DNA of 64,000 nt. Origin: Fulvimarina sp040239565. Its GTDB lineage: Bacteria > Pseudomonadota > Alphaproteobacteria > Rhizobiales > Rhizobiaceae. A program made the translations under genes and the position numbers. The notes beneath the pieces were generated by a model. The model did no database searches and was not told the origin of the DNA. It saw only the letters and a program-made list of their open reading frames with translations. Positions 26,034-35,290 of the stretch are shown piece after piece. Position 1 is the first letter of the stretch. Each line of letters begins with the position of its first letter. The stretch covers positions 275,286 through 339,285 of the forward strand of contig NZ_JBEHWS010000003.1 of NCBI RefSeq assembly GCF_040239565.1. Direction: 5' to 3'.

Positions 26034-27557
26034 TCAGCTCTTCTCGATCGGAAGTGCAACGAAGCGGTTCTGACCGTCGGCGTTGCGCAGCTGGAACAGC
26101 GCGGCGCGGCGGCCGTTCTTCGAAGCCGCCTCGATCGCCGCACTTACCTCACTCTGGGACGTTACGTCCGAGCCGTTGACAGCGACGATCGTATCGCCGG
26201 GCTCGAAGCCCTTCTCGGCGGCAGAGGAATCCGGATCGACATCGGTGACGACGACGCCCTCACCATCTTCAGACGGGGTCACAGTCATGCCGTAGCCCGA
26301 GAGCGAGGACGGATCGACCGGAGAGCCCTGTCCGCGCGGAGCGTCGAGCGAAGCAGCCTCGTCGAGCGAGTTCAGGTTGCCGAGCGTGACATCGATCGTT
26401 TCGCTGCTGCCGTCCCGGAAGACGGTGATCTCGACATCGGCACCGGGGCTGTAGTTCGCGATCATCCGCGCGAGTTCACGCGGGCTTTCGACAGTCTCGC
26501 CGTTGACGCCGGTGATGACGTCGCCGGTCTCGATACCAGCCTTGGAGGCCGGCGTTTCGTTATCGGGCAGGGTGACGATCGCGCCTTGCGCATCCGAAAG
26601 TCCGAGAGCCTCGGCGATATCGTCGGAGACCTCACCGATCTGGACGCCGAGCCAGCCACGCTCGACCGAGCCGTTCTCACGCAACGAGCGGACGACGTCC
26701 TTCGCAACGCTCGCCGGAATCGCGAAGGCGATGCCGACATTGCCGCCGGATGGAGAGAAGATCGCGGTGTTGACGCCGATGACCTTGCCGTCGAGGCCGA
26801 AGGCCGGGCCGCCGGAGTTGCCGCGGTTCACCGCCGCGTCGATCTGGAGGAAGTCGTCATAGGGACCCGCGCCGATGTCGCGGCCGCGCGCCGAGATGAT
26901 GCCGGCCGTAACCGAACCGCCGAGACCGAACGGGTTACCGACCGCGACCACCCAGTCGCCGACACGCACCGCGTTGTCATCGCCGAACTCGACATAGGTG
27001 AACTTGGTGTTCTTCGCATCGACCTTAAGGAGGGCAAGGTCGGTGCGCTCGTCGGTGCCTATCAGCTTGGCGTCGTATTCCGACCCATCGTCCATCACGA
27101 CCGTGTAGTTCGCGCCGTTGTCGACCACGTGGTTGTTCGTCACGACATAGCCGTCTTCGGAGATGAAGAAGCCCGATCCCTGGCCGATAGAAGGACGATC
27201 CCGGCGCGAACGCGGGTCGAGGCCACGCGGCATCTGGTTGCCATCCGGCGCACCGAAGAAGCGGCGCAGCGGATGATCTTCTGGAAGATTGTCAAAGGGG
27301 CTCGCCATGCCGCCGAAATCGGCAGCCGGCTCGGCAGACTGGGTCACCCGCACCGAAACGACAGCCGGAGAGACCTTCGATACGACGTCGGCGAAACCGA
27401 AGCTCTGCTGCGGGGCCTCGACCTTGACCGGTTCGGCATAGACGGCGGGGGTGTTCGACAGAACGCCGGCGGACAGGGCGCCACCGGCAACGCCGGCCGC
27501 GAGAATGGCTGCAAGAAACTTGTTGCGCTTGGGCTGGGAGGGTGTCTCGGTGCGCAT
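26034..27557 (-). CDS. degP: Periplasmic serine endopeptidase DegP/Do
   Basis: A 507-aa periplasmic protease-chaperone. An N-terminal signal/anchor is at about 12-40 (FLAAILAAGVAGGALSAGVL, cleavage after VYA). The trypsin-like domain has catalytic His (YVVTNNHVVDNG), Asp (ERTDLALLKVD) and Ser (NRGNSGGPAFGLDG). Two PDZ domains follow (about 295-385 and 405-500). It degrades misfolded envelope proteins. ATG 27557 has GGAG six bases upstream, so the earlier in-frame start at 27608 is not used. It is upstream of a two-component system that may monitor the envelope. Confidence 0.94.
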   Translation of the reverse strand: MRTETPSQPKRNKFLAAILAAGVAGGALSAGVLSNTPAVYAEPVKVEAPQQSFGFADVVSKVSPAVVSVRVTQSAEPAADFGGMASPFDNLPEDHPLRRFFGAPDGNQMPRGLDPRSRRDRPSIGQGSGFFISEDGYVVTNNHVVDNGANYTVVMDDGSEYDAKLIGTDERTDLALLKVDAKNTKFTYVEFGDDNAVRVGDWVVAVGNPFGLGGSVTAGIISARGRDIGAGPYDDFLQIDAAVNRGNSGGPAFGLDGKVIGVNTAIFSPSGGNVGIAFAIPASVAKDVVRSLRENGSVERGWLGVQIGEVSDDIAEALGLSDAQGAIVTLPDNETPASKAGIETGDVITGVNGETVESPRELARMIANYSPGADVEITVFRDGSSETIDVTLGNLNSLDEAASLDAPRGQGSPVDPSSLSGYGMTVTPSEDGEGVVVTDVDPDSSAAEKGFEPGDTIVAVNGSDVTSQSEVSAAIEAASKNGRRAALFQLRNADGQNRFVALPIEKS

Positions 27558-27904
27558 CGGAACTCCAATGATCGTGTTCGAAATCCGTGGCGGGGCTGCG
27601 TTGCGCAATCCCCGTCGATGCCTCGCAACATGCCAGCGGCAAGATTACTGCGCGTTTTCGAGCGGGTGAAACTTTCGTAAGCTCCGGTTCGGCACGAGGT
27701 TCGCGCCAGCTTGCGCCGACCGCAAAGCTTCTGATGACGGTGCGTTCGCCAAGTTCACACGCGCGAAACCTCAACCTTTTCGAAAGGATGTCCGCGCGTG
27801 TCTGGCGGTCTCCGCCAGCGCCATGGATCGGTCAAACAAAGCTTTAAACCTTTGGCCTAGAACGCGAAGACGACCACGAAAATCGCGACAGAAGCGAGAT
27901 TGAA
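27558..27904. other. Intergenic region between divergent degP and TraB/GumN genes
   Basis: 347 bp of divergent promoter region. I see no convincing ORF, RNA gene or clear RpoH- or RpoE-type motif. The first 20 bp include the degP ribosome-binding site GGAG. Confidence 0.5.
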
Positions 27905-29002
27905 ATGCGCAATGCGCTCATCGCCAAAGCCGATGCCATCTGCGACAGGCTCTATGGCATAGCCCTGAGCCTGCCCCTCGTCATCATCGCTCTCATGCTG
28001 CTCGGCGCTCTTATCGGGCCGGCGGCCGCCCAGGATCAGGACTTTCCGCCCGAAACGACGCTCGCCTCCTGCGGAAAGGATTTGAGGACGACGCTTTCGT
28101 CGGAGCAGAAAGAGAGGATCGCCGAAAGGACGGACCAAACGATCGCCGGCGAAGGCCTGTTCTGGAAAATCGAGAAGGAGGGTGTCGAGCCCTCTCATCT
28201 TCTCGGCACGATCCATCTGCCCGATCCGCGCGTCGTCGCGCTTCCAGAGAATGTCGCGGAGGCTGTGGACAACGCCGACCGGACCGTTCTGGAACTTGCG
28301 GAGATCGCCGATCCGACGGCGATGGCGGGAATCATGTTCTCGATGTCGGACATCATGATGCTTCCGGAGGACAAGACGCTCAAGACCATCCTCTCGGAAG
28401 ACGACTACGAGACCGTCTCGGAGGCTCTTGCGAAGCGATCCATTCCGATTTCGACGATGAACAAGATGCAGCCTTGGTTCATCAGCGTCAGCATGTCGAT
28501 GCCCGATTGCGCCGCACTGCCTCAGGAAGACCCGGCGGCGGCGCTCGACCCGAGTATTGCAAAGCGCGCCATGGCCAATGGCCAGGAGGTGCTTGGTCTC
28601 GAAACGGTCGAGGAGCAGCTCTCCGTTCTGGCCTCCATGCCGCTCGATACACAGATCGTGCAGCTGGTTGCGGCGATGGAATATATCGACGCCGTCAACG
28701 ACATGATGGAAACGATGGTGGGCCTCTACGAGGACGAAGAGGTCGGCGCCATCATGCCGACGCTCCAGGCGCTGTTTCCGGATGCCGAGTCCTTAGTCGG
28801 TGGCAATGCGGCCTTCGCCGCCTTCGAAGACGCCATTCTGGACAAGCGCAACCTTCTGATGACGGAGCGGATGATCCCCATGCTCGAAGACGGTAACAGC
28901 TTCATCGCCGTCGGCTCGCTGCACCTTATCGGCGAGACGGGCATCGTGAACGGTCTGCGCGAGAAGGGCTGGACGGTGACCCGGCTCGACCGGGGCGAAT
29001 AG
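27905..29002 (+). CDS. TraB/GumN family exported protein
   Basis: A 365-aa protein. A hydrophobic signal segment is at about 18-40 (LSLPLVIIALMLLGALIG, likely cleaved after AAA). The TraB/GumN fold has its N-terminal motif HLLGTIHLPDP (GT-x-H), the mid-protein Glu-rich helix VLELAEIADP and the C-terminal GSLHLIGETGIVNGLREKGW. The family is related to the Tiki-type metalloproteases; the conserved Gly-Thr-His and Glu residues are visible. Catalytic activity in this branch is not established. GCGAG seven bases before the ATG. Confidence 0.87.
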   Translation: MRNALIAKADAICDRLYGIALSLPLVIIALMLLGALIGPAAAQDQDFPPETTLASCGKDLRTTLSSEQKERIAERTDQTIAGEGLFWKIEKEGVEPSHLLGTIHLPDPRVVALPENVAEAVDNADRTVLELAEIADPTAMAGIMFSMSDIMMLPEDKTLKTILSEDDYETVSEALAKRSIPISTMNKMQPWFISVSMSMPDCAALPQEDPAAALDPSIAKRAMANGQEVLGLETVEEQLSVLASMPLDTQIVQLVAAMEYIDAVNDMMETMVGLYEDEEVGAIMPTLQALFPDAESLVGGNAAFAAFEDAILDKRNLLMTERMIPMLEDGNSFIAVGSLHLIGETGIVNGLREKGWTVTRLDRGE

Positions 29003-29179
29003 GCCACACGTCTTCAAGCAAGTGCCTCAGAATGTCAGCGAGCGCCTTCTGACGTTTCGCGATTGAACGAAAAGGATTTATTCTGCCGACGGGGCTCTTA
29101 CCTGACGTCGGCAGGAAGCCGGAACGGCAGTTTATCCGTTTGCGCCAACGGCCGGATTGAATGAATTGAGGCACCGAGA

Positions 29180-30343
29180 ATGATCCCATATGCGCGCCGG
29201 TTCTGGCTGGTCCTCTGCGCCGTTTCGTTTCTCCTTGCCGCGCCGCACCTGGCGGCCGCGTTCGAAACCTCGGCGCCGACCGCCTTCATGAAGGACTTCT
29301 CGACCGGACGGGTCCTGTTCGAGAAGAACGCCGATCTGGAGATCGAACCGGCCTCGCTCGCCAAGCTGATGACCATCGCCGTCGTTTTCAACGAGCTCGA
29401 AAAAGGGACGATCACCCGCGATCAGACCTTCGAGGTCTCAGAGAACGCATGGCGCACGGGCGGGGCGAATTCCGGCGGCTCCACCATGTTCCTGCCGCTG
29501 GGCGGTGAGGTGAGTGTCGAAGATCTGATCAAGGGCATCATCATCCAGTCCGGCAACGATGCGACGATCGTGATCGCGGAAGGCATGGCAGGCTCCGTCG
29601 ATGCCTTTGCCGAGCAGATGAACCAGCGGGCCAAGGAGATCGGTCTTATCCATTCGCGCTTCGGCAATTCCTCCGGCCTGCCCCATCCCGACAGCCATGT
29701 CACGATGCGCGACCTCGTCACGCTCGCCGAGCATCTGATCCGCGAATATCCCGAGGAATATCCGACCTTCTCCGAGGATTCCTTCGAATACAACGGCATC
29801 ACACAGAACAACCGAAACCCGCTTCTCGACTTCGGCGCCGATGGTCTCAAGACCGGCCATACCCAGGCCGCCGGCTACGGTCTCGTCGCATCGGCGGAAG
29901 CCGACGGTAGGCGGATCGTCTTTGCGCTCTCGCGGATGGGCTCGGCCAACGAACGAGCCCGCGAGTCGCGGCGGATGATGGAGTTCGGCCTTCAGGACTT
30001 CGAAGAGGTTACGCTTGCTGAGGAAGGCGAGACGGTCGCGACGGTCCCCGTCCGCGGCGGAGAACTCGAAGAGGTCGCACTGCGCTCCCCGGAGCGGGTC
30101 TCCCTTCTGGTGCCGACAGGAAGTCTCAGCGATGCCGAACGCGTGGTGGTCGACAACGGCCCGGTCGAAGCGCCGGTTGCAGAGGGTCAGAGGCTCGGCT
30201 GGCTTCAGATCAAGCGCGGCGACGAGACGATCCGCGAAATCCCGCTTCAGGCTGCTGAAGCCGTGGAACGGTCAGGCTTCTTTTCCCGCGTCTTCGGCTC
30301 GATCGCCGACCACTTCACCTGGCAGTCTTCGGAAACACAATAA
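29180..30343 (+). CDS. dacC: D-alanyl-D-alanine carboxypeptidase (penicillin-binding protein 5/6 type)
   Basis: A 387-aa periplasmic PBP that trims pentapeptides. The signal peptide is at about 1-27 (VLCAVSFLLAAPHLAAA). Active-site motifs are S59-x-x-K62 (EPASLAKLMT), SGN (IIQSGNDATIVIAE) and KTG (GLKTGHTQAAGYG). The C-terminal beta-rich PBP5_C domain is at about 275-365, ending in an amphipathic stretch that could associate with the membrane. GAGG seven bases before the ATG. The paralogue name (dacC versus dacA or dacF) is uncertain. Confidence 0.92.
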   Translation: MIPYARRFWLVLCAVSFLLAAPHLAAAFETSAPTAFMKDFSTGRVLFEKNADLEIEPASLAKLMTIAVVFNELEKGTITRDQTFEVSENAWRTGGANSGGSTMFLPLGGEVSVEDLIKGIIIQSGNDATIVIAEGMAGSVDAFAEQMNQRAKEIGLIHSRFGNSSGLPHPDSHVTMRDLVTLAEHLIREYPEEYPTFSEDSFEYNGITQNNRNPLLDFGADGLKTGHTQAAGYGLVASAEADGRRIVFALSRMGSANERARESRRMMEFGLQDFEEVTLAEEGETVATVPVRGGELEEVALRSPERVSLLVPTGSLSDAERVVVDNGPVEAPVAEGQRLGWLQIKRGDETIREIPLQAAEAVERSGFFSRVFGSIADHFTWQSSETQ

Positions 30344-30597
30344 GAGAGGCGGGCTTGACCGCGAGGCGCGAAACGCCGATATGAGCGTCATCGCGCCGTG
30401 AAAGCGCAGCGCCCGCCGAAGCCCGAACTCAAAGTTCGACAAGATCGGCTCGCGCCTCGGAAGTCTGCATCGTCCCATAAAGGCGGCTCAAAGCTTTCGG
30501 CACGGCCCTCCGTTTCCCTTCTCTGCGCGAAGGCGGACCGGGCTTATAGCGGCCTGATCATATGGCCGCACCACTTCAAGGCATCTCATTGACCTCT

Positions 30598-31965
30598 ATG
30601 ACATTTGACGGGTTCGGCCTCGCCGAGCCCCTGACGCGCGCTTTGGCGCGCCTTGAACTCACAAACCCGACTCCGATTCAGGAGCGGGCGATCCCGCACG
30701 CTTTGAACGGGCGGGACATGCTGGGCATTGCCCAGACCGGCACCGGCAAGACCGCCGCGTTCGCCCTGCCCGTTCTGCATCATCTGATGACGGCTGGCGG
30801 CAAACCGACGACCCGCACGGCCAAGGCCCTCATCCTCTCGCCGACCCGCGAGCTGGCGGTCCAGATCGCTGAAACCATCGCCGATCTTTCCGAAGGTACG
30901 CCGATTTCGCATAGCGTTATATTCGGCGGCGTCTCTGCGCGTCCGCAGATTCAGGCGTTGGCCCGCGGTGTCGACATTCTTATCGCAACGCCGGGCCGCC
31001 TCCTCGATCTGATGGAGCAACGGGCGATCGATCTCCGTGAGACACGGCACCTGATCCTCGACGAAGCCGATCGGATGCTCGACATGGGCTTCGTTCGCGA
31101 CGTGATGAAGATCGTCGGTAAATGTCCCGCCGAACGGCAGTCCATGCTGTTTTCCGCGACCATGCCGAGGCCCATCGAGGACCTTTCCAAGAAGATCCTG
31201 ACCAATCCTCAGAAGGTGTCGGTGACGCCGGAAGTGGTCACGGTGGAAAAGATCGCCCAGAGCGTCTTCTCCGTACCGCAAAAGGCCAAGAAGCACTGGC
31301 TGATCGATTTCGTCTCCAAGAACGAGACCGGCCGGATCGTGGTCTTCACGCGCACCAAGCATGGCGCGAACCGCCTGACCTCGGATCTCGAAAAGGCCGG
31401 CATCCAGGCGCTCGCGATCCACGGCAACAAGAGCCAGTCGGCCCGCCAGAAGGCGCTTGGCGCCTTTCAGGATGGTGAGATCGATGTGCTCGTCGCGACC
31501 GATATCGTCGCCCGCGGCATCCACGTGGATGATATCAGCCATGTGGTGAACTTCGATCTGCCGGAAGAACCCGAAAGCTACGTCCACCGCATCGGCCGCA
31601 CAGCGCGTGCCGGACGTTCCGGTCAGGCGATCGCGCTCGTCGATCCAAGCGAGCGGGCGAAGCTCAAGCAGATCGTCAAGCTGACCGGCATAGACCTGAC
31701 GCCGCAGGCGACGGAATACGCCGTGAATGTTCCAGCCGGCGAAGCCGATGGGGACGACGGCAAGAGCCGTGGACCGCGCAACCGGCCGCCGCACAACGGC
31801 CGTCCTCGCAACCGCGGCAAGAACGGCAATGGTGGTCGGCCGGGTGCCGGTGCCAAGCGCCAGAACGCTGGTGGGGGCGACAATGCCAACCGGTCGTCGC
31901 AACGCCCCTCCGGCAAGCCGCGGCGCAGCCGTCGGTCCGGCGACCGTTCAGCAGCGAACGCCTGA
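30598..31965 (+). CDS. DEAD-box RNA helicase (RhlE-like)
   Basis: A 455-aa ATP-dependent RNA helicase. Q motif is FGLAEPLTRAL...TPIQERAIP, motif I AQTGTGKTAAF, Ia PTRELAVQ, II (DEAD) LILDEADRMLDMGF, III FSATMP, IV IVVFTRTK, V VATDIVARGIHVDD and VI HRIGRTARAGRSG. The basic Arg/Gly/Asn-rich tail from about residue 380 binds RNA non-specifically. Likely roles are ribosome assembly or mRNA decay at low temperature. ATG 30598 fits the family start; an ATG at 30562 would add 12 aa. A weak A-rich context precedes both. Confidence 0.93.
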   Translation: MTFDGFGLAEPLTRALARLELTNPTPIQERAIPHALNGRDMLGIAQTGTGKTAAFALPVLHHLMTAGGKPTTRTAKALILSPTRELAVQIAETIADLSEGTPISHSVIFGGVSARPQIQALARGVDILIATPGRLLDLMEQRAIDLRETRHLILDEADRMLDMGFVRDVMKIVGKCPAERQSMLFSATMPRPIEDLSKKILTNPQKVSVTPEVVTVEKIAQSVFSVPQKAKKHWLIDFVSKNETGRIVVFTRTKHGANRLTSDLEKAGIQALAIHGNKSQSARQKALGAFQDGEIDVLVATDIVARGIHVDDISHVVNFDLPEEPESYVHRIGRTARAGRSGQAIALVDPSERAKLKQIVKLTGIDLTPQATEYAVNVPAGEADGDDGKSRGPRNRPPHNGRPRNRGKNGNGGRPGAGAKRQNAGGGDNANRSSQRPSGKPRRSRRSGDRSAANA

Positions 31966-32103
31966 TCCCGTCGATCCGACAATCAGAGAACATGCGAGCC
32001 GGTCCTTCAGGGCCGGCTTTCGTTTGTCCGGGATCGGCACTTCGATTGCGGCAGAGCTCCGCAATCGCCATATCTGCTGCAAAGACATTCAACGGAGAGA
32101 TTG

Positions 32104-32415
32104 ATGGCCGAAACGATCAAGGTCGACATCCCGCACAAGCTCGGGCGCGCGGGCGCCCGTCAGCGGATCGACGAGGGCTTTGCCAAGCTACGCCAGGACA
32201 TGATGGGCGGGATGGTGAAGTTCGAGGACACCTGGACCGGCGACCATCTCGACTTTCGGGCGCGTGTCATGGGCCAGTCGGTGACCGGACGGCTCGAAAT
32301 TCTCGACGAGCATGTTCACGTCGAAGTCGATCTGCCGATGATACTCGCCTCGATCGCCGAGAAACTCAAAGGCCGCCTACGCAAGGAAGGTCAGGTCCTT
32401 CTGGAAAAGAAATGA
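32104..32415 (+). CDS. Polyhydroxyalkanoic acid system family protein
   Basis: A 103-aa small soluble protein matching the PHA_gran_rgn family: IKVDIPHKLGRAGARQRIDEGFAKLRQD, then MVKFEDTWTGDHLDFRARVMGQSVTGRLEILDEHVHVEVDLPMILASIAEKLKGRLRKEGQVLLEKK. Homologues are linked by neighbourhood to polyhydroxyalkanoate granules; the molecular role is not established. The ATG at 32104 has GGAGAG close upstream; a TTG one codon earlier is less likely. Confidence 0.85.
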   Translation: MAETIKVDIPHKLGRAGARQRIDEGFAKLRQDMMGGMVKFEDTWTGDHLDFRARVMGQSVTGRLEILDEHVHVEVDLPMILASIAEKLKGRLRKEGQVLLEKK

Positions 32416-32422
32416 CGGCGCA

Positions 32423-32458
32423 GACGGGCATCGCTCCGGGATGCCCGTCGACCGGAGC
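32423..32458. terminator. Overlapping hairpins between convergent genes
   Basis: GACGGGCATC (32423-32432) pairs perfectly with GATGCCCGTC (32440-32449). An alternative stem uses the first loop: GCTCCGG (32433-32439) with CCGGAGC (32452-32458). The two structures exclude each other. They lie between the stops of two convergent genes and probably act as a shared bidirectional terminator, although no U run is present. Confidence 0.45.
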
Positions 32459-32462
32459 GTGA

Positions 32463-32960
32463 CTACCGGGGCATACCCGTCAGCACCGCTTTTTCGGTCT
32501 TGATCGTGCCGCCGTTCTCGGTCTCCTCGATGGAGAGAACCTTGCCGAGGCCCGGTACGATCATGCCGGGCTTGACCCGCCAAAGTTCGCCGGGCGAGGC
32601 AAGATGCGCCTCCTCACCGAAAACCATGACGATGGCGAAATCCTGCGGCTGAAGTTCGTGCCGGCGCACCACACGCTGGGCCGGCATCGCATCGACCTGA
32701 ATGTCGTCAGTCGACTTCGACGTCGATCCGACCATCATGGGATCGAGCGACACTCTCTCGATATCAGCGATCAGCATACGCTCGAAGAAATCGGGATCGA
32801 TGTAGGAAATCGTCGAAACGATCGAGAAGAAGGCAACCGAAAACGAAAAGACGCTGAGGGAAATGATCCGGACTACTCGGTCCGATCCGCTCTCGTCGAT
32901 ACGCTTGGCGGGGGCATTCTGGTCGGCATTCGCAAAAAACGCGCGATCTGTCGTACTCAT
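32463..32960 (-). CDS. Single-pass membrane protein of unknown function
   Basis: A 165-aa protein not recognised by family. A charged cytoplasmic N-terminus (about 1-28) is followed by one transmembrane segment (VVRIISLSVFSFSVAFFSIVSTI, about 29-51) and a C-terminal domain, presumably periplasmic, of about 110 aa. The end of that domain reads FGEEAHLASPGELWRVKPGMIVPGLGKVLSIEETENGGTIKTEKAVLTGMP, a beta-rich pattern. Codon use matches neighbours. The topology resembles small conserved rhizobial membrane proteins. Confidence 0.7.
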   Translation of the reverse strand: MSTTDRAFFANADQNAPAKRIDESGSDRVVRIISLSVFSFSVAFFSIVSTISYIDPDFFERMLIADIERVSLDPMMVGSTSKSTDDIQVDAMPAQRVVRRHELQPQDFAIVMVFGEEAHLASPGELWRVKPGMIVPGLGKVLSIEETENGGTIKTEKAVLTGMPR

Positions 32961-33142
32961 GGGTTACTCGGGACTTTCGTTGCCGCATTCCAGCAATCCC
33001 GGAAGAACGCCCCGGTATCGCCGTGAGACGGACAATGCCACGGCTTGCTTTAAGGAAAGGTTCCCGCAAGCTTTGTGATTCTGCCTGGGTGACTCGGCGC
33101 GCTTAACGCTTGTTTCACCATGCCTGGCTTAGGCTCGACGGC

Positions 33143-33484
33143 ATGCCAGTACCGTCACCCGTTCGGCCCACAATCGAGAGGAGAATTCAGCGACGACGCC
33201 GCACGCGGCTGCGGCCGATCAAGCTCGTGACCCGCGGCAAGCGCTTCTTGGAAGACGGATCGGCGATCGATCTTTCCGACAGTGGCGCACGCGTTCGCCG
33301 CTTCGGGAACGGACAGGTCCCCGCGACATTGTATTTTTACGACGAAGGCGAAGACACTCTGCGTCCCGCGGCGGTCGTGTGGAAGGTGCGTGACGAAATC
33401 GGCCTTCGTTTTACCGGCGCAGCCCAGGCCATCGAGCGAGCGGACAAGGCTCGGCTTTCAGGTCGATATTACGCAGCGTCATAA
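33143..33484 (+). CDS. PilZ domain protein (c-di-GMP-binding candidate)
   Basis: A single PilZ domain of about 113 aa. The N-terminal arginine cluster RRIQRRRRTRLRPIKL contains an RxxxR-like motif and (D)LSDSGARVRRFGNG supplies the D/NxSxxG motif that contacts c-di-GMP. The strand AAVVWKVRDEIGLRFTG is the usual PilZ end. It may relay c-di-GMP to motility, cellulose or other surface functions, but no partner is adjacent. The start is ATG 33143; a TTG at 33110 in the same frame would add 11 aa. Confidence 0.78.
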   Translation: MPVPSPVRPTIERRIQRRRRTRLRPIKLVTRGKRFLEDGSAIDLSDSGARVRRFGNGQVPATLYFYDEGEDTLRPAAVVWKVRDEIGLRFTGAAQAIERADKARLSGRYYAAS

Positions 33485-33703
33485 GCTTGACAATCATGCG
33501 GCCTCACCAAGGCCTATCCAGGCAAATTGCTGAAATGGAAAAGACATTCGGCTGGCAGATTGCGACCAAATTGTGCCGGCCTATGATCGACTTTTATCCG
33601 GTAGTGCAAACGTTGTTTTTCGACATTCGCTAAAAATATTCCGAATGAAACGCAACTTGTTCGCCAACCAACCATTGACCTTGAAATGAAGGGAGCCGGA
33701 CAG

Positions 33704-34036
33704 ATGCGTATTCTGATCTTGGAAGATGAGCCTCTGATCGCCCTCGATCTCGAGGATACAGTTCGCGAAAAATGCGGCGCTGAAGTGTGTCTCGCCCACA
33801 CAGTGGCCGAGGCTGAAGAATATCTTGGCGAAGGCGACGTGGATTTCGCACTTCTGGACGTGCGTCTCGAAGGCGATCATGAAACATCGCTGCCAATCGC
33901 TCGCAAACTTGCGCGTGCGGACGTGCCGTTCTGTTTCGTATCGAGCGCGGTCGACAGGCTGCCAGCACAGTATAGCAGGGTGCCGCACGTGAAAAAGCCG
34001 TTCGAGCTTTCTCAGATTCAGGCAATTCTACCCTGA
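33704..34036 (+). CDS. Single-domain response regulator receiver
   Basis: A 110-aa stand-alone REC domain. The acidic pocket is ED at 7-8 (MRILILEDEPLIALD), the phospho-acceptor is Asp52 (FALLDVRLEGD) and the switch Ser is in FCFVSSAVDRL. Lys in HVKKPFELSQI completes the active site. There is no output domain, so it should act through protein contacts or as a phosphate relay. No kinase is adjacent. The start is the ATG at the first beta strand; an in-frame ATG at 33686 would add six aa. A strong terminator follows directly. Confidence 0.9.
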   Translation: MRILILEDEPLIALDLEDTVREKCGAEVCLAHTVAEAEEYLGEGDVDFALLDVRLEGDHETSLPIARKLARADVPFCFVSSAVDRLPAQYSRVPHVKKPFELSQIQAILP

Positions 34037-34063
34037 TCTTGCCTGCAAGCACGGACATAATCC

Positions 34064-34100
34064 AGCGCCGCATGTTTCCGGGAAACATTGCGGCGCTTTT
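34064..34100 (+). terminator. Intrinsic terminator of the receiver gene
   Basis: AGCGCCGCATGTTTC (34064-34078) pairs with GAAACA and TGCGGCGCT (34082-34097) around a single bulged T. The 15-bp stem has a 3-nt loop and ends in TTTT. It lies 28 bp after the receiver stop and excludes the early in-frame start of the next gene. Confidence 0.82.
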
Positions 34101-34204
34101 CATGTTCATTCGACTGTCGCGTTTCAGCGGCGCTGTCGATCAGGTCTGCGTCATTGAGCAGTGATCATCTTTCATCGATCTTTGCTGATCCCCATTATCC
34201 TGGG

Positions 34205-35290
34205 ATGGCAAGCCGCATCCAACACATTATCACCCTGTCCGCAGCATCGTTTCTTGGACTGGCGCTCGTTTCGTCTGCCTACGCGCAAACCGGAACGCCC
34301 CAAGGCCCCGACTTCGAACCGGCCATAGAACGGGCCGAAAGCTTCGAGACGATCGAAACGCTCCTCATCGCCGTCGACGGCGAGACTTTGGTTGCGGAAG
34401 GCTTCTCCGGCCATTCGCCGGATCGACCGGAGAATATCAAATCCGCCTCAAAATCGATCATCTCGGCACTTGTCGGCATCGCGATCGAGAAAGGTATTCT
34501 CGAAGGGCCGGATCAGCCGATCGCGCCGCTTCTGGAAGACAAGCTGCCGACCAATCCCGATCCGCGCATCTTCGACATCACGATCGGCAACCTGTTGTCT
34601 ATGCAGGCGGGGCTGGAACGAACTTCCGGCGGTAATTACGGCGAATGGATCGCAAGCCGGGACTGGGTGAAAAATGCCCTTTCGCGACCATTCGAAACCG
34701 ATCCGGGCGGCCGGATGCTCTATTCCACCGGCTCGACCCATCTCCTTTCAGCAATCCTGACACGCGAGAGCGGCCGATCGACGCTCGATCTCGCCAATGA
34801 CTGGCTCGGGCCGGCAGGCGTTCAGATCACCAGTTGGGAACGGGATCCGCAGGGGATCTATCTCGGCGGCAACCAGATGGCGATGACGCCAAGATCGTTG
34901 CTCGCCTTCGGCGAACTCTATCGCAATGAAGGCCTAACCGCGGATGGCGAACAGGTGATCCCGCAAGGCTGGATCGAAACCTCCTGGACTGCAAGAACGA
35001 CCTCTCGCTGGCACGATGGCCGCTATGGCTATGGCTGGTTCATCGACGATTTCGGCGGTGAAGAAGTCGCCTATGGCTGGGGCTATGGCGGACAGATGAT
35101 CTATGTCGTGCCGGAACTCGACCTGACCGTCGCAATAACCTCCGACGAGACCCGCCCGTCGGGCGGTTCGGGCTATGTGCGTGACCTGCACAGGCTACTC
35201 GGCGAGGAGATCATCCCCGCCGTGCGCGAACGTGCCAGCGGATCAGAAGAGGTCGAACGGGTCGAGGAAGCTGAAGAACCCATCCTGTGA
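34205..35290 (+). CDS. Exported serine hydrolase, class C beta-lactamase fold
   Basis: A 361-aa protein. Signal peptide is at about 1-27 (HIITLSAASFLGLALVSSAYA). The nucleophile motif SxxK is in NIKSASKSIISALVG. The second motif YST is in RMLYSTGSTHLLSAIL, and the third region is GWGYGGQMIYVVPEL. Such proteins include esterases, D-aminopeptidases and inactive PBP relatives, so the substrate is unknown. The C-terminal tail (ERASGSEEVERVEEAEEPIL) is acidic. ATG 34205 precedes the signal peptide; earlier in-frame sequence lies in a terminator. Its 3' end overlaps the convergent wall-hydrolase gene by 48 bp. Confidence 0.85.
   Translation: MASRIQHIITLSAASFLGLALVSSAYAQTGTPQGPDFEPAIERAESFETIETLLIAVDGETLVAEGFSGHSPDRPENIKSASKSIISALVGIAIEKGILEGPDQPIAPLLEDKLPTNPDPRIFDITIGNLLSMQAGLERTSGGNYGEWIASRDWVKNALSRPFETDPGGRMLYSTGSTHLLSAILTRESGRSTLDLANDWLGPAGVQITSWERDPQGIYLGGNQMAMTPRSLLAFGELYRNEGLTADGEQVIPQGWIETSWTARTTSRWHDGRYGYGWFIDDFGGEEVAYGWGYGGQMIYVVPELDLTVAITSDETRPSGGSGYVRDLHRLLGEEIIPAVRERASGSEEVERVEEAEEPIL

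Noticed and set aside
30586..31902. 438-codon open frame on the minus strand
   Set aside because: Shadow of the DEAD-box helicase gene, whose motifs are all present on the plus strand.
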